DNA of 64,000 nucleotides. Origin: Triplophysa rosa (lineage: Eukaryota > Chordata > Actinopteri > Cypriniformes > Nemacheilidae). Location of the stretch: positions 5,268,475 to 5,332,474 of the forward strand of contig NC_079897.1 of NCBI RefSeq assembly GCF_024868665.1. The letters run 5' to 3'. Of this stretch, positions 1 through 11,989 are shown piece by piece (the stretch's first letter is position 1; every line of letters begins with the position of its first letter). Under the pieces are notes generated by a model that was given only the letters and a program-made list of their open reading frames with translations, was not told where the DNA came from and did not search any database. The position numbers were made by a program, and so were the translations under genes.

Positions 1-310
1 ATTTTCATTTTTGGGTGAACCATCTCTTTTAATATATTAATCATGGCGCTGGTTTGTCAGATCTGAATTGCTTCTGTAAATATGATGTTCAATTAAACAA
101 AAGATGCAGTAAACTCACAATTCACCATGTAACATAATTCACCATTCTGCGCTTATTTATGTGCTTCCTTTTTGAGGTAAACAGCTGTAATATTTGTTCT
201 CTGTTATGGGTTTGACTTACTAGTCTTTGTATGTTTGCTTTTAATAGCTTGAAAGCTCCAGCTGCTGTGTTGGATCTGAGCGGGCATCCTCGACTTCAGC
301 CTTCCAGGCC
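1..310 (+). other. Upstream of the kcnj start codon; probable intron end and 5' UTR
   Basis: AT-rich DNA with no open frame of note. A polypyrimidine-poor acceptor-like TTTTAATAG at about 239-247 is followed by 63 bases leading to the ATG at 311. This stretch is therefore probably the end of a 5' UTR intron plus the 5' part of the first coding exon. The true transcription start is likely left of the window. Confidence 0.4.
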
Positions 311-3300
311 ATGAGTAGTTTTAAGTGCCAGGATGTGGAAAAACAGGGCATCAAGCTGCCAAAAAAATGGGCTGATCCCAATGACAAGGTACGTTCTTTA
401 CATTAATCACATTCATTAAAGTCCTCTCTAACATTAAACTCCTTTGTTTTGTCTTTTTTTCAATTCGTGTACCCAAACACACTTGATGTCAGATCCCAAC
501 AGACCATACGATGGTTGTTGGTGGAGTGGTGGGGGGAGGAGACTCCTTCGACCCCGCAGGAGCTGCATTAAAGAAATGCCGGCAGCGTTATGTGGAAAAG
601 GACGGCAAGTGCAACGTCCACCACGGAAACGTGCGGGAGACGTACCGTTACTTTACGGACATCTTCACCACGCTGGTGGATTTAAAGTGGCGTTTGAATC
701 TTTTGGTGTTCACGCTGGTCTACACTACCACTTGGGTCTTCTTTGGTCTCATTTGGTGGCTCATCGCATACGCCCGTGGAGACCTGGACCATACCGATGA
801 CAGTGACTGGACGCCTTGTGTGAATAACCTGAATGGCTTCGTCTCTGCGTTCCTTTTTTCCATCGAGACTGAAACCACCATTGGTTATGGGTACCGTGTC
901 ATTACGGATAAATGTCCAGAAGGAATCATCCTGTTGTTGGTGCAGGCCATCTTGGGCTCCATCGTCAATGCCTTCATGGTGGGCTGTATGTTCGTGAAAA
1001 TCTCACAGCCAAACAAACGTGCCGAAACGCTGATGTTCTCCAACACAGCTGTGATATCCGTGCGGGATAGCAGGTTGTGTTTGATGTTCCGAGTCGGTGA
1101 CTTGCGTAACTCGCACATAGTGGAGGCATCCATTAGGGCCAAGCTGATCCGCTCCAAGCAGACCAAGGAAGGAGAGTTTATCCCTCTGAACCAAACAGAC
1201 ATCAATGTGGGGTTTGATACGGGGGACGATCGGCTGTTCCTGGTGTCACCGCTGATCATTTGTCATGAATTCAACAAGAACAGCCCTTTCTGGGAGATCT
1301 CTCAGGAGCAACTGGCACGAGAGGAGTTTGAGATAGTGGTCATCCTGGAGGGAATGGTGGAGGCTACAGGTGAGGGGAGATCTCAGAGAATTAGAAAGAG
1401 AGTTTTGTCCAGAGCAGCAAAAACTGTATTGGCCTGGCTTGTGGTGATGTGATTTATTTAAATAAGATGTTATGATTTTTGCCCAATTACTGTTCAAAAG
1501 TTTAGGGTCACTTACTGTTTTTGTTACTCTTTCACGTTTTTAATGTTTTCAAATTAATCCAAACTTGTTATATCATCTTCAGTGTACCCATTGCCCACCC
1601 TTACAAAAAAGAAGTTTATTCAAATGTACAGTTGTTATATTTCTTTTAAACAAAAAAGAAAGTGTACTTTTTATCTTCTTTTTTAGAAATAGACTTTTCT
1701 GTCAGCATAAGTTAAGTTTAGTTAAGTATAATTTTTAAGTATATTTGGCCTACTTGCCCTCAATCTTTTGGTGCAAATGAAGAGTTTGGTTCCAAAACGC
1801 TATAAATCCATTTTGATTAATTTGAGTAAAAATTTGTTTGTTTTTTTACAAAGAAAGTGGCAAGATGAAAAACACTATTTTCTGGTTCAAAGGTTCACAT
1901 AGCATCTTTAGGTTCTAGTAACATAAAAATTTCAAATCCAGATTTTGATTTTAAAAGATTTATTCTGAAAACTGATCATTTTTTCCTCAAAATGCAATAA
2001 ATCCATAACATTTTTTTTTAATGCAATAAATCCATTGAATCAATTTAAAAGTTATTTTTCATATTGAAACTGTTGAAAATACACAAAAAAGTGAGTTGAT
2101 CCACATATGACAGCCTCTGAACTCAATACAATACTAATCTTACATACAGGCACTGGACTAAAAATACATTCAATCAGTCATCGCTCCTAAAATGAATTCA
2201 ACGGGTCTTTTTAATACTATAAATTAGTGCCTCTCTTCTTAATCTCCTCACGTAAATGATTAGATTTCGATGGTTTTCGTTTCTTCCCCACCACAGAAAC
2301 CAGCACAGGTTCATCAATGCCGTCAAAATTATTCATTTGTTTGTTGAACACAAAGTACAAAGTAACGTTAGATCAGGGAAACTAGGAGCCGACCGTATTC
2401 AGAGCGCCGCCATTACTGTTTACAATGCGTGGAATGGTGTGCTGTGATTGGTTGAGCGGATATATCGCATTCTGAAGAGAAGTGAGACTGGCGTATATTG
2501 CGGTTTGAAAAGAAAGGGAGAAAACATGACAGAATAACACGGCAGATATCGCATTTTGCGTAAAATTAAAAAGTGACTTTTCAATACCGACCTGATACAA
2601 TACTGATTTTGGCGGAAACTTAAATGGCGTTTATCGCGTTTTGGAACCAAACTCTTCATATAGCCTACTTAAATGTATAATGAAGCATTCAAAGTATACT
2701 TGTAGTTGCGTTTACTCTTTTTATTAACTAGCCAATAGAATATATTTTTACATAGTTCTGCATACAATCTTATAAATGTACATGTTAAAGTTTATATAGA
2801 AACAATATAATGTATTACATAAATAATTAACTGTAAATATGATGCTGTGTTCTCAGTTTTGGGATTTTTCCCACCACATACTCAGAAGTAACATTTAGTT
2901 TTGTGTTCTTCAAAGTTCACTTCAATAAACCAAAAAGTGGGCCAATTTAGTCCCAAGCATTGAATGGTATACTTACAAGTATACCTACATAAAGTATACC
3001 TAAACATATACTTACAATATACTTACTAGAGCAAAGTAGATTAGAATAGAATTTATTTAAAAAACATTTTTATTAAAAAAAATCTTTTTTGTAATGAAAG
3101 AAACTAATATGTTTGGACAATTTTATTTTTGTCCACAAAACTATTTCAGACATTTAAGCACAAGCCTTTAACCAGAAGTAAGGTTAGGTGAAGAGAATTA
3201 TTTCACTCAAGTAACCCTAAACTTTTGAACAGTATATGGAGGAAGTGGGTTAACATTTTCTCAGAGTAGTTATGGTGCGACGTCCATTATCATGGGGTAT

Positions 3301-6300
3301 TTAGAAGTGTGTGGGAACCATGAAAAATGACCAGATTTGCCCGGAGTTCCCCTGGTAACAGAATGCTGACAGCACATATTTGATGTGGAATTTTCATGGG
3401 AATCTCTAATTATATTGACAGTGAATTCATGTGACAGCAGTCGCAATTACACCGCGCTAATTAGCTTCTGCATTGTGATCAGTGTCAGTATAGAAAAATA
3501 CTGCAGCCTGCAAGCGGAAAGACTGAGGACCCCTGAGATGTCTGCGAGTTAGTAAGACAAGCCTGTGTCCTGTCAATAGAACCGCCTCAGGGAAATTAAT
3601 GAGCCAAGGACAATAGAGGGAACTTTAATGCAATTCACAATAACCATCGAAATATCACAATCACAAACCTAAATACACATACTCCACAAACACACAGTCT
3701 CCTACTTCTAAAACAGTGAATCATGGCCCAGAAGTGGGATGCTGTGAAGAGTTTGATTCCGCCCACAATGATCACTTACTCAACACTGTTTACTTTTTCG
3801 TCTCACATTTGAAACCCTTGGACAGCCCACTTAGAGCTGAATGTAGGTTTGTCCTGTCTATTTTTAGACAAAAAGCAGATTATCAGTGAATGAACTACTA
3901 TCAGAAATCCACAGCAAACTATTCGGGTCAGGACTGCACCCCAAGGCCTAATAAAATTAGAAAATGATGAGGAATTATTGATTTTCTAAATATCGCCCTT
4001 CTCAAAGTTTATAGTGATTGAAGTGATAAAAAAATCAGGGTAATGACATGAAGGAGGCAATGGAACACATAAAAAGTTCAACCAAAGTCACAACTTTACA
4101 AATAACATGTTTGTCTGGACAAGAATATGATATTCTGCACATTTCTGATTTTTAATCACATAATTTGTTATTGTACAGTGCATTACTGTAAACACAAACT
4201 AAGGGACAAGTCAATAATTTTGTGAAGTAGACAATATAGAGCATAACTTGTTTTGAACCTGTACACCCTTAAATGAAGATGTTTTCAACTAAGTACCGCA
4301 TTAAATGCAGAACTGCCCACAGGGTGCTGCTCTTAGCAGAACCAGCTCGAAATGACCCTCAGAGGCATAGAAATGTTTTCAAACTGCTTTCCTTTAAAGG
4401 GGTCATATGACACGGCTAAAACGAATATTATGGTTTGTTTTAGATGTAATGCAATGCGTATACATGATTTAAGGTTAAAAAACGCTGTATTTTCCACATA
4501 CCGTGAATGTTTGTATCTCCTCTTTGCCCCGCCTCTCTGAAACGCGCAGATTTTTTACAAAGCTCATCGCTCTGAAAAGCGAGGTGTGCTATGATTGGCC
4601 AGTTAACCATTGCGTAGTGATTAGTCAAATACTGAAATGTGACGCCTCTTACCATATTTGGAACATCAGGTTCCAAAGCAATTGTACTGACAGGTACGCC
4701 CATTTTAATTGCGTATACATTTGGGCGGTCTTAGTCAAATCATACCACGAACTGACGTAGATTTGTTGGGGTGTGGTTACACGAGGCGTTTCAGGCAAAT
4801 CTGGGTGAGCATTCGCTTTTAGATAGAATGCATCTTTTGTTCCCACACTTTCATTTTTGCAATTTTACGTGTCTAATACATTCATGGGCAACTTATAACA
4901 CACCAAAGACACAGAAAAACACGTATTCGCACCATATGACCCCTTTAATAAATTAAGTCTTTAATACCAGTGAGGCTTTGAATAAAATTACATAGATTCT
5001 AGAATGTTGTTGAGGAAATGCATTCGGATGTAACAGAGTACGCGCCCTATTTTAAGGTGCCTACTCTGCTGCTGCGCGTCCTTCATAAGAAGAATGTATG
5101 AGTGCTGTGCATCCCCTATAGGCGCATATTTCTACAGAGCAACATAACACTCTTCTAATAAATCATCTTCAAACACATAAAACATGAACAAAAACACACA
5201 TTTGTCATAATGAATACAAATGGCATGTAGGAAAAACATGATAGGCTAGATATCATTTGTTACATTAATGTTCATGAGATACACTGTAAAAAAATACATT
5301 TTGAAAAACGGTCAAAAACCATCGAATTACAAGAAAAACTGGAAAAGTGTACCTTTACAGGAAAAACTGCTATTTTACGGAATATTTCTGGCGCCCCGCC
5401 CAGCTTCCAGAAAATGTCCGTTTTTTAACAGGATTTTATATATTTACCATGTACATTTCAAATGTACAGTAGCATGCATACTATATATTCAATGTGTACT
5501 ATGACTATACAGCAAGTGTAACATTTTTCAATTGTCTTTAACACATTCAGATGTGGGGCCCTATCGTATACACCCGGCGCAATGCTGCGCAAGGCACAGC
5601 GCAAGTTTCAACCCGACGCAGTTCTCATTTTCCCGTCCTGCGCCGCGTTGTTTAAATAGTAAATGCTCTCATTTGTGCGCCCATGGGCGTGCTGGTCTAA
5701 AAAAGAGGTGTGTTCAGGCATTGTTGGCGCGTTGCTATTTTGAGGAACTGAAAATAGTCTGCGCCATAGACCAACTCAAACCTGGTCTAAAGTCAATGGC
5801 GCACTATTTTTTTAGTTATTTAAAGAGCGCGTTGTTTGTGAGCGCACTGTGGGTAATCTGTGGAGTAATTGATGCATTTTTTTATGGTTCACATAAGCAA
5901 GTGATGAAGATGCTTGTGTTCTGTTTTTGAGAGATGTGCAAATAAATATTCAGGTGCATGTGCATGCATGTCTTAGTTTCTTAGAAAACATGATATTTTA
6001 AAGTTTAAAATTATTAAGTACAGTACATTCCCGTTCTATCAGTAACATTCAAAGGTCAAAAGCACAATTAGACAGTGATCTTTATATTCAGGCGATGAAA
6101 TGGAACAGCTCATGCTGCACAAAGGGGTTTTTGTTGAGATCTTTATATGTCGCTAATAACAAATTGGATCATATTATGATCAAAAGTCATAATGTTTTAT
6201 CTCTGTAGACAGCATCAGTTAAAGATACAATTACTCATTCAGTGGCCACTTATAAATAGGATTTAAAAAGTATATATAAAATACAAAATACTTTTTTTTA

Positions 6301-6783
6301 AATAAAAAATACCAATATTCATCTAAAAAGACTATTTTATTTATAAAAAATAAAAATATTGTTTTCTTTGAAAACATTAGTTATATTTAGTCTAGAGTTC
6401 ATGTGTTGATCTGCACCTGTATTAACACCTGTAACTCTGGCCGTTCCACAGGAATGACATGTCAGGCCCGCAGCTCGTACCTGAACTCAGAAGTGCTTTG
6501 GGGAGAAAGATTCACCCCTGTGCTTTCATTGGAGGAGGGATTCTATGAAGTCGATTATGACACGTTCCACCACACCTACCCTGCACCGACCCCTTCCTGC
6601 TCAGCACAGGAGCTAGCGGAACTGGCAAAGAAAGGGGAAGCTATCCCACTGCCCCCTATTTCACCCCCAGCAACTTTGGTAGAACCCCAACGGCCAAAGG
6701 AAATGCCCAGCGTGGAGAACATAGAAGCAGAGGAGACTGTTAGCAACGGTGATGTGAACCAAATGGAATGTGGGCAGGAATGA
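311..6783 (+). CDS. G-protein-gated inward rectifier K+ channel (GIRK/Kir3 family), three coding exons
   Basis: Coding exons are 311-388, 493-1369 and 6452-6783, all with GT-AG borders and consistent phase, giving 428 aa, close to GIRK2. The channel conducts K+ inward at the plasma membrane, is opened by G-beta-gamma and PIP2, and works as a tetramer. Visible features: GIRK N-terminal block [14 protein letters not shown], first membrane helix about residues 94-119, pore loop with TIGYG filter at 155-159, second helix about 168-195 with pore-lining Asn185, and the cytoplasmic domain. Asp229 in GDLRNSH matches the Na+-sensing Asp of GIRK2/GIRK4. The last exon begins at the conserved [12 protein letters not shown] junction. 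The tail is divergent and lacks the C-terminal ESKV-type PDZ motif of GIRK2/GIRK3. Residues RQRYVEKDG and ISQPNKRAE look GIRK3-like, others GIRK2-like, so it may be kcnj9, kcnj6-like or a fish-retained extra GIRK. Family certain, member uncertain. Confidence 0.93.
1489..3233. mobile_element. TIR DNA transposon in kcnj intron 2 (hAT-like), interrupted by another element
   Basis: The left end reads ACTGTTCAAAAGTTTAGGGT and the right end at 3213-3233 carries its reverse complement. I recall this as a common fish non-autonomous element end (TGTTCAAAAGTTTRGGGTC). No transposase reading frame is visible. A second element with different ends sits inside at 1779-2657. The target duplication was not resolved. 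Confidence 0.7.
1779..2657. mobile_element. Nested 879-bp TIR element inside the 1489-3233 element
   Basis: The ends GAAGAGTTTGGTTCCAAAAC and its exact reverse complement lie at 1779-1798 and 2638-2657, with the match continuing a few bases inward (CGC/GCG). The interior is AT-rich and repeats 'aatgcaataaatcca' motifs. No coding capacity is seen, so it is a non-autonomous element that inserted after the outer one. Confidence 0.75.
3240..4380. other. Unassigned part of kcnj intron 2
   Basis: Intronic DNA that does not show transposon ends. It holds several TAATTA/TAATTAG cores near 3407, 3456 and 3594 and otherwise unremarkable AT-rich sequence. It could include regulatory DNA, but nothing here proves it. 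Confidence 0.3.
4394..4948. mobile_element. MITE with AAAGGGGTCATATGA ends, flanked by TTAA
   Basis: The left end TTTAAAGGGGTCATATGACA and right end CACCATATGACCCCTTTAA are inverted copies about 555 bp apart. This end sequence is frequent in fish genomes as a short non-autonomous DNA transposon. Any small open frames inside are chance. Confidence 0.7.
5273..5500. repeat. Dispersed repeat fragment beginning ACACTGTAAAAAAAT
   Basis: The CACTGTAAAAAA start and the A-rich body resemble a common fish hAT-type element end. I could not find the matching inverted end, so it is either truncated or misjudged. Confidence 0.3.
5556..5870. mobile_element. Harbinger-like element fragment (GGGCCCTATCGT... 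left end)
   Basis: It begins GGGCCCTATCGTATACACCC and continues with runs of GCGCAA, GCGCC and 'ggtctaaa', the composition of widespread fish elements starting GGGCCCTAT. The right inverted end is not visible, so this copy is probably truncated. It lies in kcnj intron 2, about 600 bp before the last exon. Confidence 0.45.
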
Positions 6784-6975
6784 GTATGAGCCTTTGCTGC
6801 CCCTGTGTGGATGGATTTGAAATATAGACATTATAGCACATCGCGGGAATATGCATCATTGACCTAAGGAAAAAAACTGACTGTGCTTGCTTCAGACACA
6901 TCAACTCCACATGAATTGCTAAAAATCTATAGACCTTTAAGTCTTATTTGCCATTGACGCTATGCTGGTACTTTT

Positions 6976-6981
6976 AATAAA
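6976..6981 (+). terminator. Candidate polyadenylation signal of the kcnj gene
   Basis: AATAAA about 190 bases after the stop codon at 6781-6783, the first canonical hexamer downstream on the coding strand. Confidence 0.5.
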
Positions 6982-7055
6982 AACTGTTTTGAATGATAGT
7001 ACAGAATCAGATTTTAGGTGTAAAATACCTCCTTTGGCATGCACTTAAATGCAAT

Positions 7056-7983
7056 GGGCCTCATTCATGAAACATTCGTAAATATATGAGTAAATTCCCA
7101 GTAATTTATGAAGTTATGCAGCCCTTCCCGAAAACTTTCCTCAGGATTCACAAATACTTCGTAAACGTCCGATTTGATAGTAAAACGTGTGTATGTTAAT
7201 GAATTCCAATCATACCTAAACAGGGCGCGCATGCACGCTCATTCACAATTAGCATAAACCCCGCCTATGGATTACAGCTACGCAAATCACGTATCTAGGA
7301 ATGCCGGAATCCTCTGGACTTCATTCTCTGGTTTGGCTACATTATATTGCATAAATGCATAATATACTAATAGGCTATATGCTTACCAATAATTGATTCA
7401 ATTAAACTGTGTCCACCAAAGCGTTTTTTGCCAGCTAAGATAATAATACCTGGTGCTCTTCTGAAAACGACCGCTGGTGGCGCTTGAGAACGCTGTGGAG
7501 GCACTGCGCGTTATTCCAGAGACGCGTTGGTTGCTGTGATTTAGAACAGTTAGCATCTCATTTTAAAGAATGTTACTTCATATGAAAATGCAGTAAGCAT
7601 TAATCTTAACTTTGTTATTGTTGTGTATGATGGTTGGTCAGTGTAGTGTTTGTCCCGCCCCTTCTCCACTGTGATTGGACGGCTGTGTAAAAAGGACAGT
7701 GACGAGCTCTGCGTTTCACCCAAAGTTAAAAAGTGAAAAATTATAAAAGAAAGGGCAAAAGAACTCGTGAATATCATTATGATAGTGCATCAAAATGCAG
7801 TGTCATCCCTTCGTCTAAAAGAATACAGAACGTTACTGCGGTTTTAAGCACACGTGGTATAAGTGTCGTAACTAACATTTTGAAAATACGAACATTTTCA
7901 TGAATCCGAAAATTTACGTTAGAATGACTTTACGAACGATTTACACAAAAATTTGTTCTGCTCGTGTTTCATGAATGAGACCC
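7056..7983. mobile_element. 928-bp PIF/Harbinger-like non-autonomous element with AAT duplication
   Basis: Ends GGGCCTCATTCATGAAAC (7056-7073) and GTTTCATGAATGAGACCC (7966-7983) are inverted repeats with one mismatch, flanked on both sides by AAT (7053-7055 and 7984-7986). A 3-bp duplication and GGG-starting ends fit PIF/Harbinger-type elements. No transposase is visible. A second, broken copy of the same family occupies parts of 9350-13445. Confidence 0.8.
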
Positions 7984-9349
7984 AATGTATAATTACATTA
8001 TTTACAGCTTTATACTGTGTTTGCTTAACACACACACTACAGAATTTGCATCATTGCTTCTGTGGTTTATCAGTGTTATACATTCTTTTTAAAATTTTAT
8101 TTATAGATTATAAGATTTATTGTATGAAATGGTGCTTATAGCTACACAGCAGCATTGTTTAACTTTGTTGAATGAAATAATTTTAATTACCTATGAATGG
8201 CATATTGAATACAGTATGCTTATTAAAGCACATTATCTGTGATACACAAGGGTTGGAGTCAAGGCAGAACCAGCTGTCTGTTTTAATGAATTGCAATAAA
8301 GAACACTGAGATTTAGAATTCTTGTGAATTCTCTGTTTATGGTGAAAATACTGTGCCAACATGTGCTTAACGGTGATCTCTAGTACAATGGAAATATGTT
8401 GTAATGTGGTCTGAGATTGTAAGCTGAGACCCAAAAACAGTGATTATGTTAGATCTGAAGAACAAGGCTCCAACTCTGGTTCACATTTATAGAGCATCTG
8501 TTCTGTAAATGGCAAAATATCAAGTCTGGATTTTCAGTATAAACCAACAGTGACATCTTCTGTTTACGACATCATAACACACATTAACTGGGAAATAATG
8601 TTTCTTTACTGACGTATGTCATATACTCACAAGTTTGATTTTAATTTTCAATAAAAAATTGCACATTGTAATCATTGCAAAATGTTTTCATTTGCACAAA
8701 TAAGAGTGTATAAAACATTGTGTTGCTTGGCTAATGTTGTCATCTTGCATCTAAACATTCGTGCTTCTGTTTGTAAAACATCACTGTTGTTGAAAGCTGT
8801 CATTTTTGCTCTTTTAACATCATTTTTAATAAAGTTAATTTTTTTTACAAAATGTGAATAATACTTAAATACTTAATTTGATATTGTGAGGTGAATGGAA
8901 GGAAATTGATGAAAACAAGTGCTAAAACTTAAAATACCATAAACTGCATAGATCTAACATTATACAGAAAGAGAGATTAAAAAATGCAAATTTGTAAAAG
9001 AAAACAAGTAGACTCAGGAGAAAAACTTTGTTGGTTTCTTCACAATGTTACTCTAATGATTTAACGGATGCTTTTATCCATTAGATGCACTAAAATTATA
9101 TTAAGGCAACAAACATACCATGGTGTAATTGGTTATCTTGTATGTAATTTAGCATTTTTGTAATTTTATATTTTTTATGTGAACACTTACATATAAAACC
9201 AAAGAAATTGGTTAACATTAAAATAGCCTAATTATCCATTTAAATCTATCCTATTGGAGTCATTGGGTTTCAAATCATTGCACACTGGCACATGTGCATT
9301 ACAGCATTAGTGAGTGAAACGTCAAAAAATGGAAATAAGATTGTATAAT
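7984..9349. other. Intergenic AT-rich DNA with no recognised gene
   Basis: Between the two related transposon copies. Only short chance frames are present, and several AATAAA-like words occur near 8295, 8650 and 8830 without an associated reading frame. Confidence 0.4.
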
Positions 9350-9600
9350 ACTTCGTAAACGTCAGATTTGATATTAAAATGTGTGTATGTTAATGAATTC
9401 CAATCACTCGTAAAGGGGGCGCGCATGCACACTGATCTAAAATTTTTAAAAAATCTAAAAATCTAAATCTAAAATTCACAATTAGCATAATCCCCGCCTA
9501 TGAATTACTGATACGCAAATTACGTATCTATGAATGCTGTACAAGCCTCTGGACTCCATTCTCATTTTGGCTACATTTAATTGAATAAATGCAGACTAAC

Positions 9601-9772
9601 GCCGGTGTTCTGCCAATTTATGCTACCCATAAATTTGTGCTACCCTCGTGTTGTGATTGGGTTGGGGGAGGGGTTATTTAGGTGTAAGGGTTGGGTTGGG
9701 GGAGGGGTTAGTCCTGTTTTGTATGGAGGTAGAAAAATTTGATAGGGATGCATAAATTGGCAGAACACCGGC
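9601..9772. mobile_element. 172-bp element with perfect 20-bp inverted ends
   Basis: GCCGGTGTTCTGCCAATTTA at 9601-9620 is exactly reverse-complemented at 9753-9772, and pairing continues a few bases inward. The middle carries a G-rich repeated unit 'gggttgggggaggggtta' twice. It directly abuts, and shares its CCGGC with, the next element. Confidence 0.7.
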
Positions 9773-10766
9773 TTCACACAGCACGTAAGCAGAGCGTGAG
9801 CAGCACGTAGGCAGAGCAGGAGCAGCGCGTCGCCATTTTCCTTGTAGGCCTACACGTGCAGCGTTAGCAGCACTCAGCTAAACCACGGCTTTTGTATTTT
9901 GTGGGTCATATAAAACTTTCCGTTTTTCCACCTCCACAATGAGACGCGTGTCATCCATGTCGCTACCTGTTTGCACGTGCTGTTGCGTGATGTCAGCGTG
10001 ACATCACTTCTTCTATCATATATAGTTTAATACTTGCTTTTGAGGTTAAGCAAACGGGGAATAACCAATTAAGAAATGTAATGTGATCATCACTGCGCGT
10101 CTATGGTCAAATGTAACTTTTAGTGTAAATTCATGTGTATTTTACCTTACAGAAAAGACACACGAAATTAACATGTGCAAAAAACACATGTGATCACATG
10201 TGAAATGTGTGTTTTTGGAACATTTTGGTGTGAATTCCATGTGAATTCCCACGTGAAACCCATGGGATAACATGTAAAAACCCATGGGATAACATATGCG
10301 ACATGTCTCCACATGAGATCACATGTTCTTCACGTCACCACATGTTGCGCATGTCGTCCCATGGGTTTTTACATGTTATCCCATGGGTTTCACGTGGGAA
10401 TTCACATGGAATTCACACCAAAATGTTCCAAAAACACACATTTCACATGTGATCACACGTGTTTTTTGCACATGTTAAACACATGTTGTATACATGTGAT
10501 CACATGCGAAAAACATGTGAAATTCATGTGTCTTTTCTGTAAGGGTTGGCCAGAATCAGTTCACTGTCGCTTTAATTGAGCATGAGCAGCGCAGCAAAAA
10601 TAGACTCGGCTCCGAAATGATCGCTGCACTGCTGCTTACACGCCGCTTCTGCTCCGCGAGCACGCACTGCTTACACGTGCTGTATGAATGCTCTCATCTG
10701 TTAACATTTGCGCCGAAAAAAATACGCGTTTCTCACGCTCTGCTTACGCGTGCTGTGTGAAGCCGG
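9768..10766. mobile_element. About 1-kb TIR element with GC-rich subterminal repeats
   Basis: CCGGCTTCACACAGCACGTA at the left is mirrored by the reverse complement near 10747-10766 (TACGCGTGCTGTGTGAAGCCGG, one extra base). Near both ends, GCACGTAAGCAGAGCGTGAG-type units recur. It contains the palindromic element at 10145-10544. No transposase frame is seen. Confidence 0.6.
10145..10544. mobile_element. 400-bp near-perfect palindromic (fold-back) element
   Basis: CCTTACAGAAAAGACACA at the left end pairs with the right end, and almost the whole interior pairs arm to arm (for example 'ggaacattttggtgtgaatt' and 'cccatgggataacatgtaaa' each occur in both orientations). The right arm carries roughly 50 bases lacking from the left. 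The interior is dominated by ACATGTG/CACATGT units. The small open frame at 10313-10579 is only these units translated. Confidence 0.8.
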
Positions 10767-11304
10767 CGGCCGTATTCAGACCTGACTTCTTTTTTGAAGC
10801 TGCCAACGTCTGTTTTACATTATAATCCTATGGAGTAAAGACACGAGCGCTTTTTTAAACGCCACCGCCGGCGTCTTTTTTTGCAGCTCCGAGCGCCTTT
10901 TTAAGTTGAAAAAAGTTCAACTTTTCTGAAGAAAACGCCCTACGTCAAGCATCGTTTTTGACAGCTGACCAATGACAAGCGAGTAGCGAGACCTGTCGTT
11001 TCCATAACAACTATGGGATTACTTTTGTGTCAATAAAAATGAACGCAAATTTAAAAAAACGAACAAAAATATACAATGAGAAAGAAGAAAAAACACTTTG
11101 ATAATGAAAACAATAAACTCAATTGCAAGAATGTGACATGATTTTCAAATAAACTGCTATTTTTCTTAACAATTTTCTAAATTTCGTTTTTGCAAATAAT
11201 AGTTTTGAATTCGCTGCTAGATTTTTCATTTGCGCTTTTCGAGTTTTCGTTTACGCTTCTCAAGTTTTCGTTCGCCTCTCTGGCACAAATCTCACGTGTA
11301 GGCA

Positions 11305-11785
11305 GGGCTGCGTTCAGCCCCGACAAAACGTTGCAAATGGTTTTTTAAACGGAAACGGTGGTGCGGTTGAACACCCTGTTGTGATGACGCAGGAGTTGAA
11401 CTATGGCAGCTGAGAAGGCCATTTTTGAGTTCTTTTTGAAGAATTTTCCTAGCCTGGTGAAATCGGTATAAATACGTGTTGAATACTGCAAAATACATCT
11501 CTTCTAATATCTTCAGTTGTCGCGTATACCGAGCTGCAGCAGACACATTTAAATGACTTTACTTGGACCCATTGTGCGAGCTGTCTCTTTAACACCGCGT
11601 GGGTTATATACCTGTTGCTGCTGATTGGGCTGACATTCTTGACACACCCACCAAACAAGAGAAAACGCATCTCAAACCCTGTTGCACACCGTTGCAAACC
11701 ATTTCCAGGAAACGTGTTGTTCAACCCGGAAACCGTAGCAAAACGTTGCGCACCGGTTTGAGCTTGAACATGCCCCAGGACTTAT
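11305..11785. mobile_element. Diverged TIR element (GGGCTGCGTTCA-type ends)
   Basis: The left part ('gggctgcgttcagcccc', 'aaaacgttgcaaatgg', 'cggttgaacaccctg') is loosely mirrored in reverse at the right ('gttcaacccgg', 'gcaaaacgttgcgcacc', 'gagcttgaacatgcccc'). I recall this as a common zebrafish-type repeat. Borders are approximate. Confidence 0.45.
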
Positions 11786-11989
11786 GGCCGCTTTACGCTG
11801 ATTGGCTAGTGAGTTTTTGATTGATAGCTCCCTGACAAGTAAGTCGATACTGAAGACAGTACAGTGCAACGAATTTTAGAGAACGATCTGCATGCTGTTA
11901 TCTTTATTGTTTGTACTTAAAACTACTTTTTTATTTAGTTAGTATATTAGTAATTGGTATTTGAAGTTGGTAAGTCATGCGTGGTGTGG

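Noticed and set aside
885..1497. Minus-strand frames of 60-124 codons
   Set aside because: Antisense shadows of the conserved GIRK exon 2.
10313..10579. 88-codon Cys/His-rich frame resembling a zinc-finger protein
   Set aside because: It is a translation of repeated CACATGT palindrome units within a fold-back transposon.
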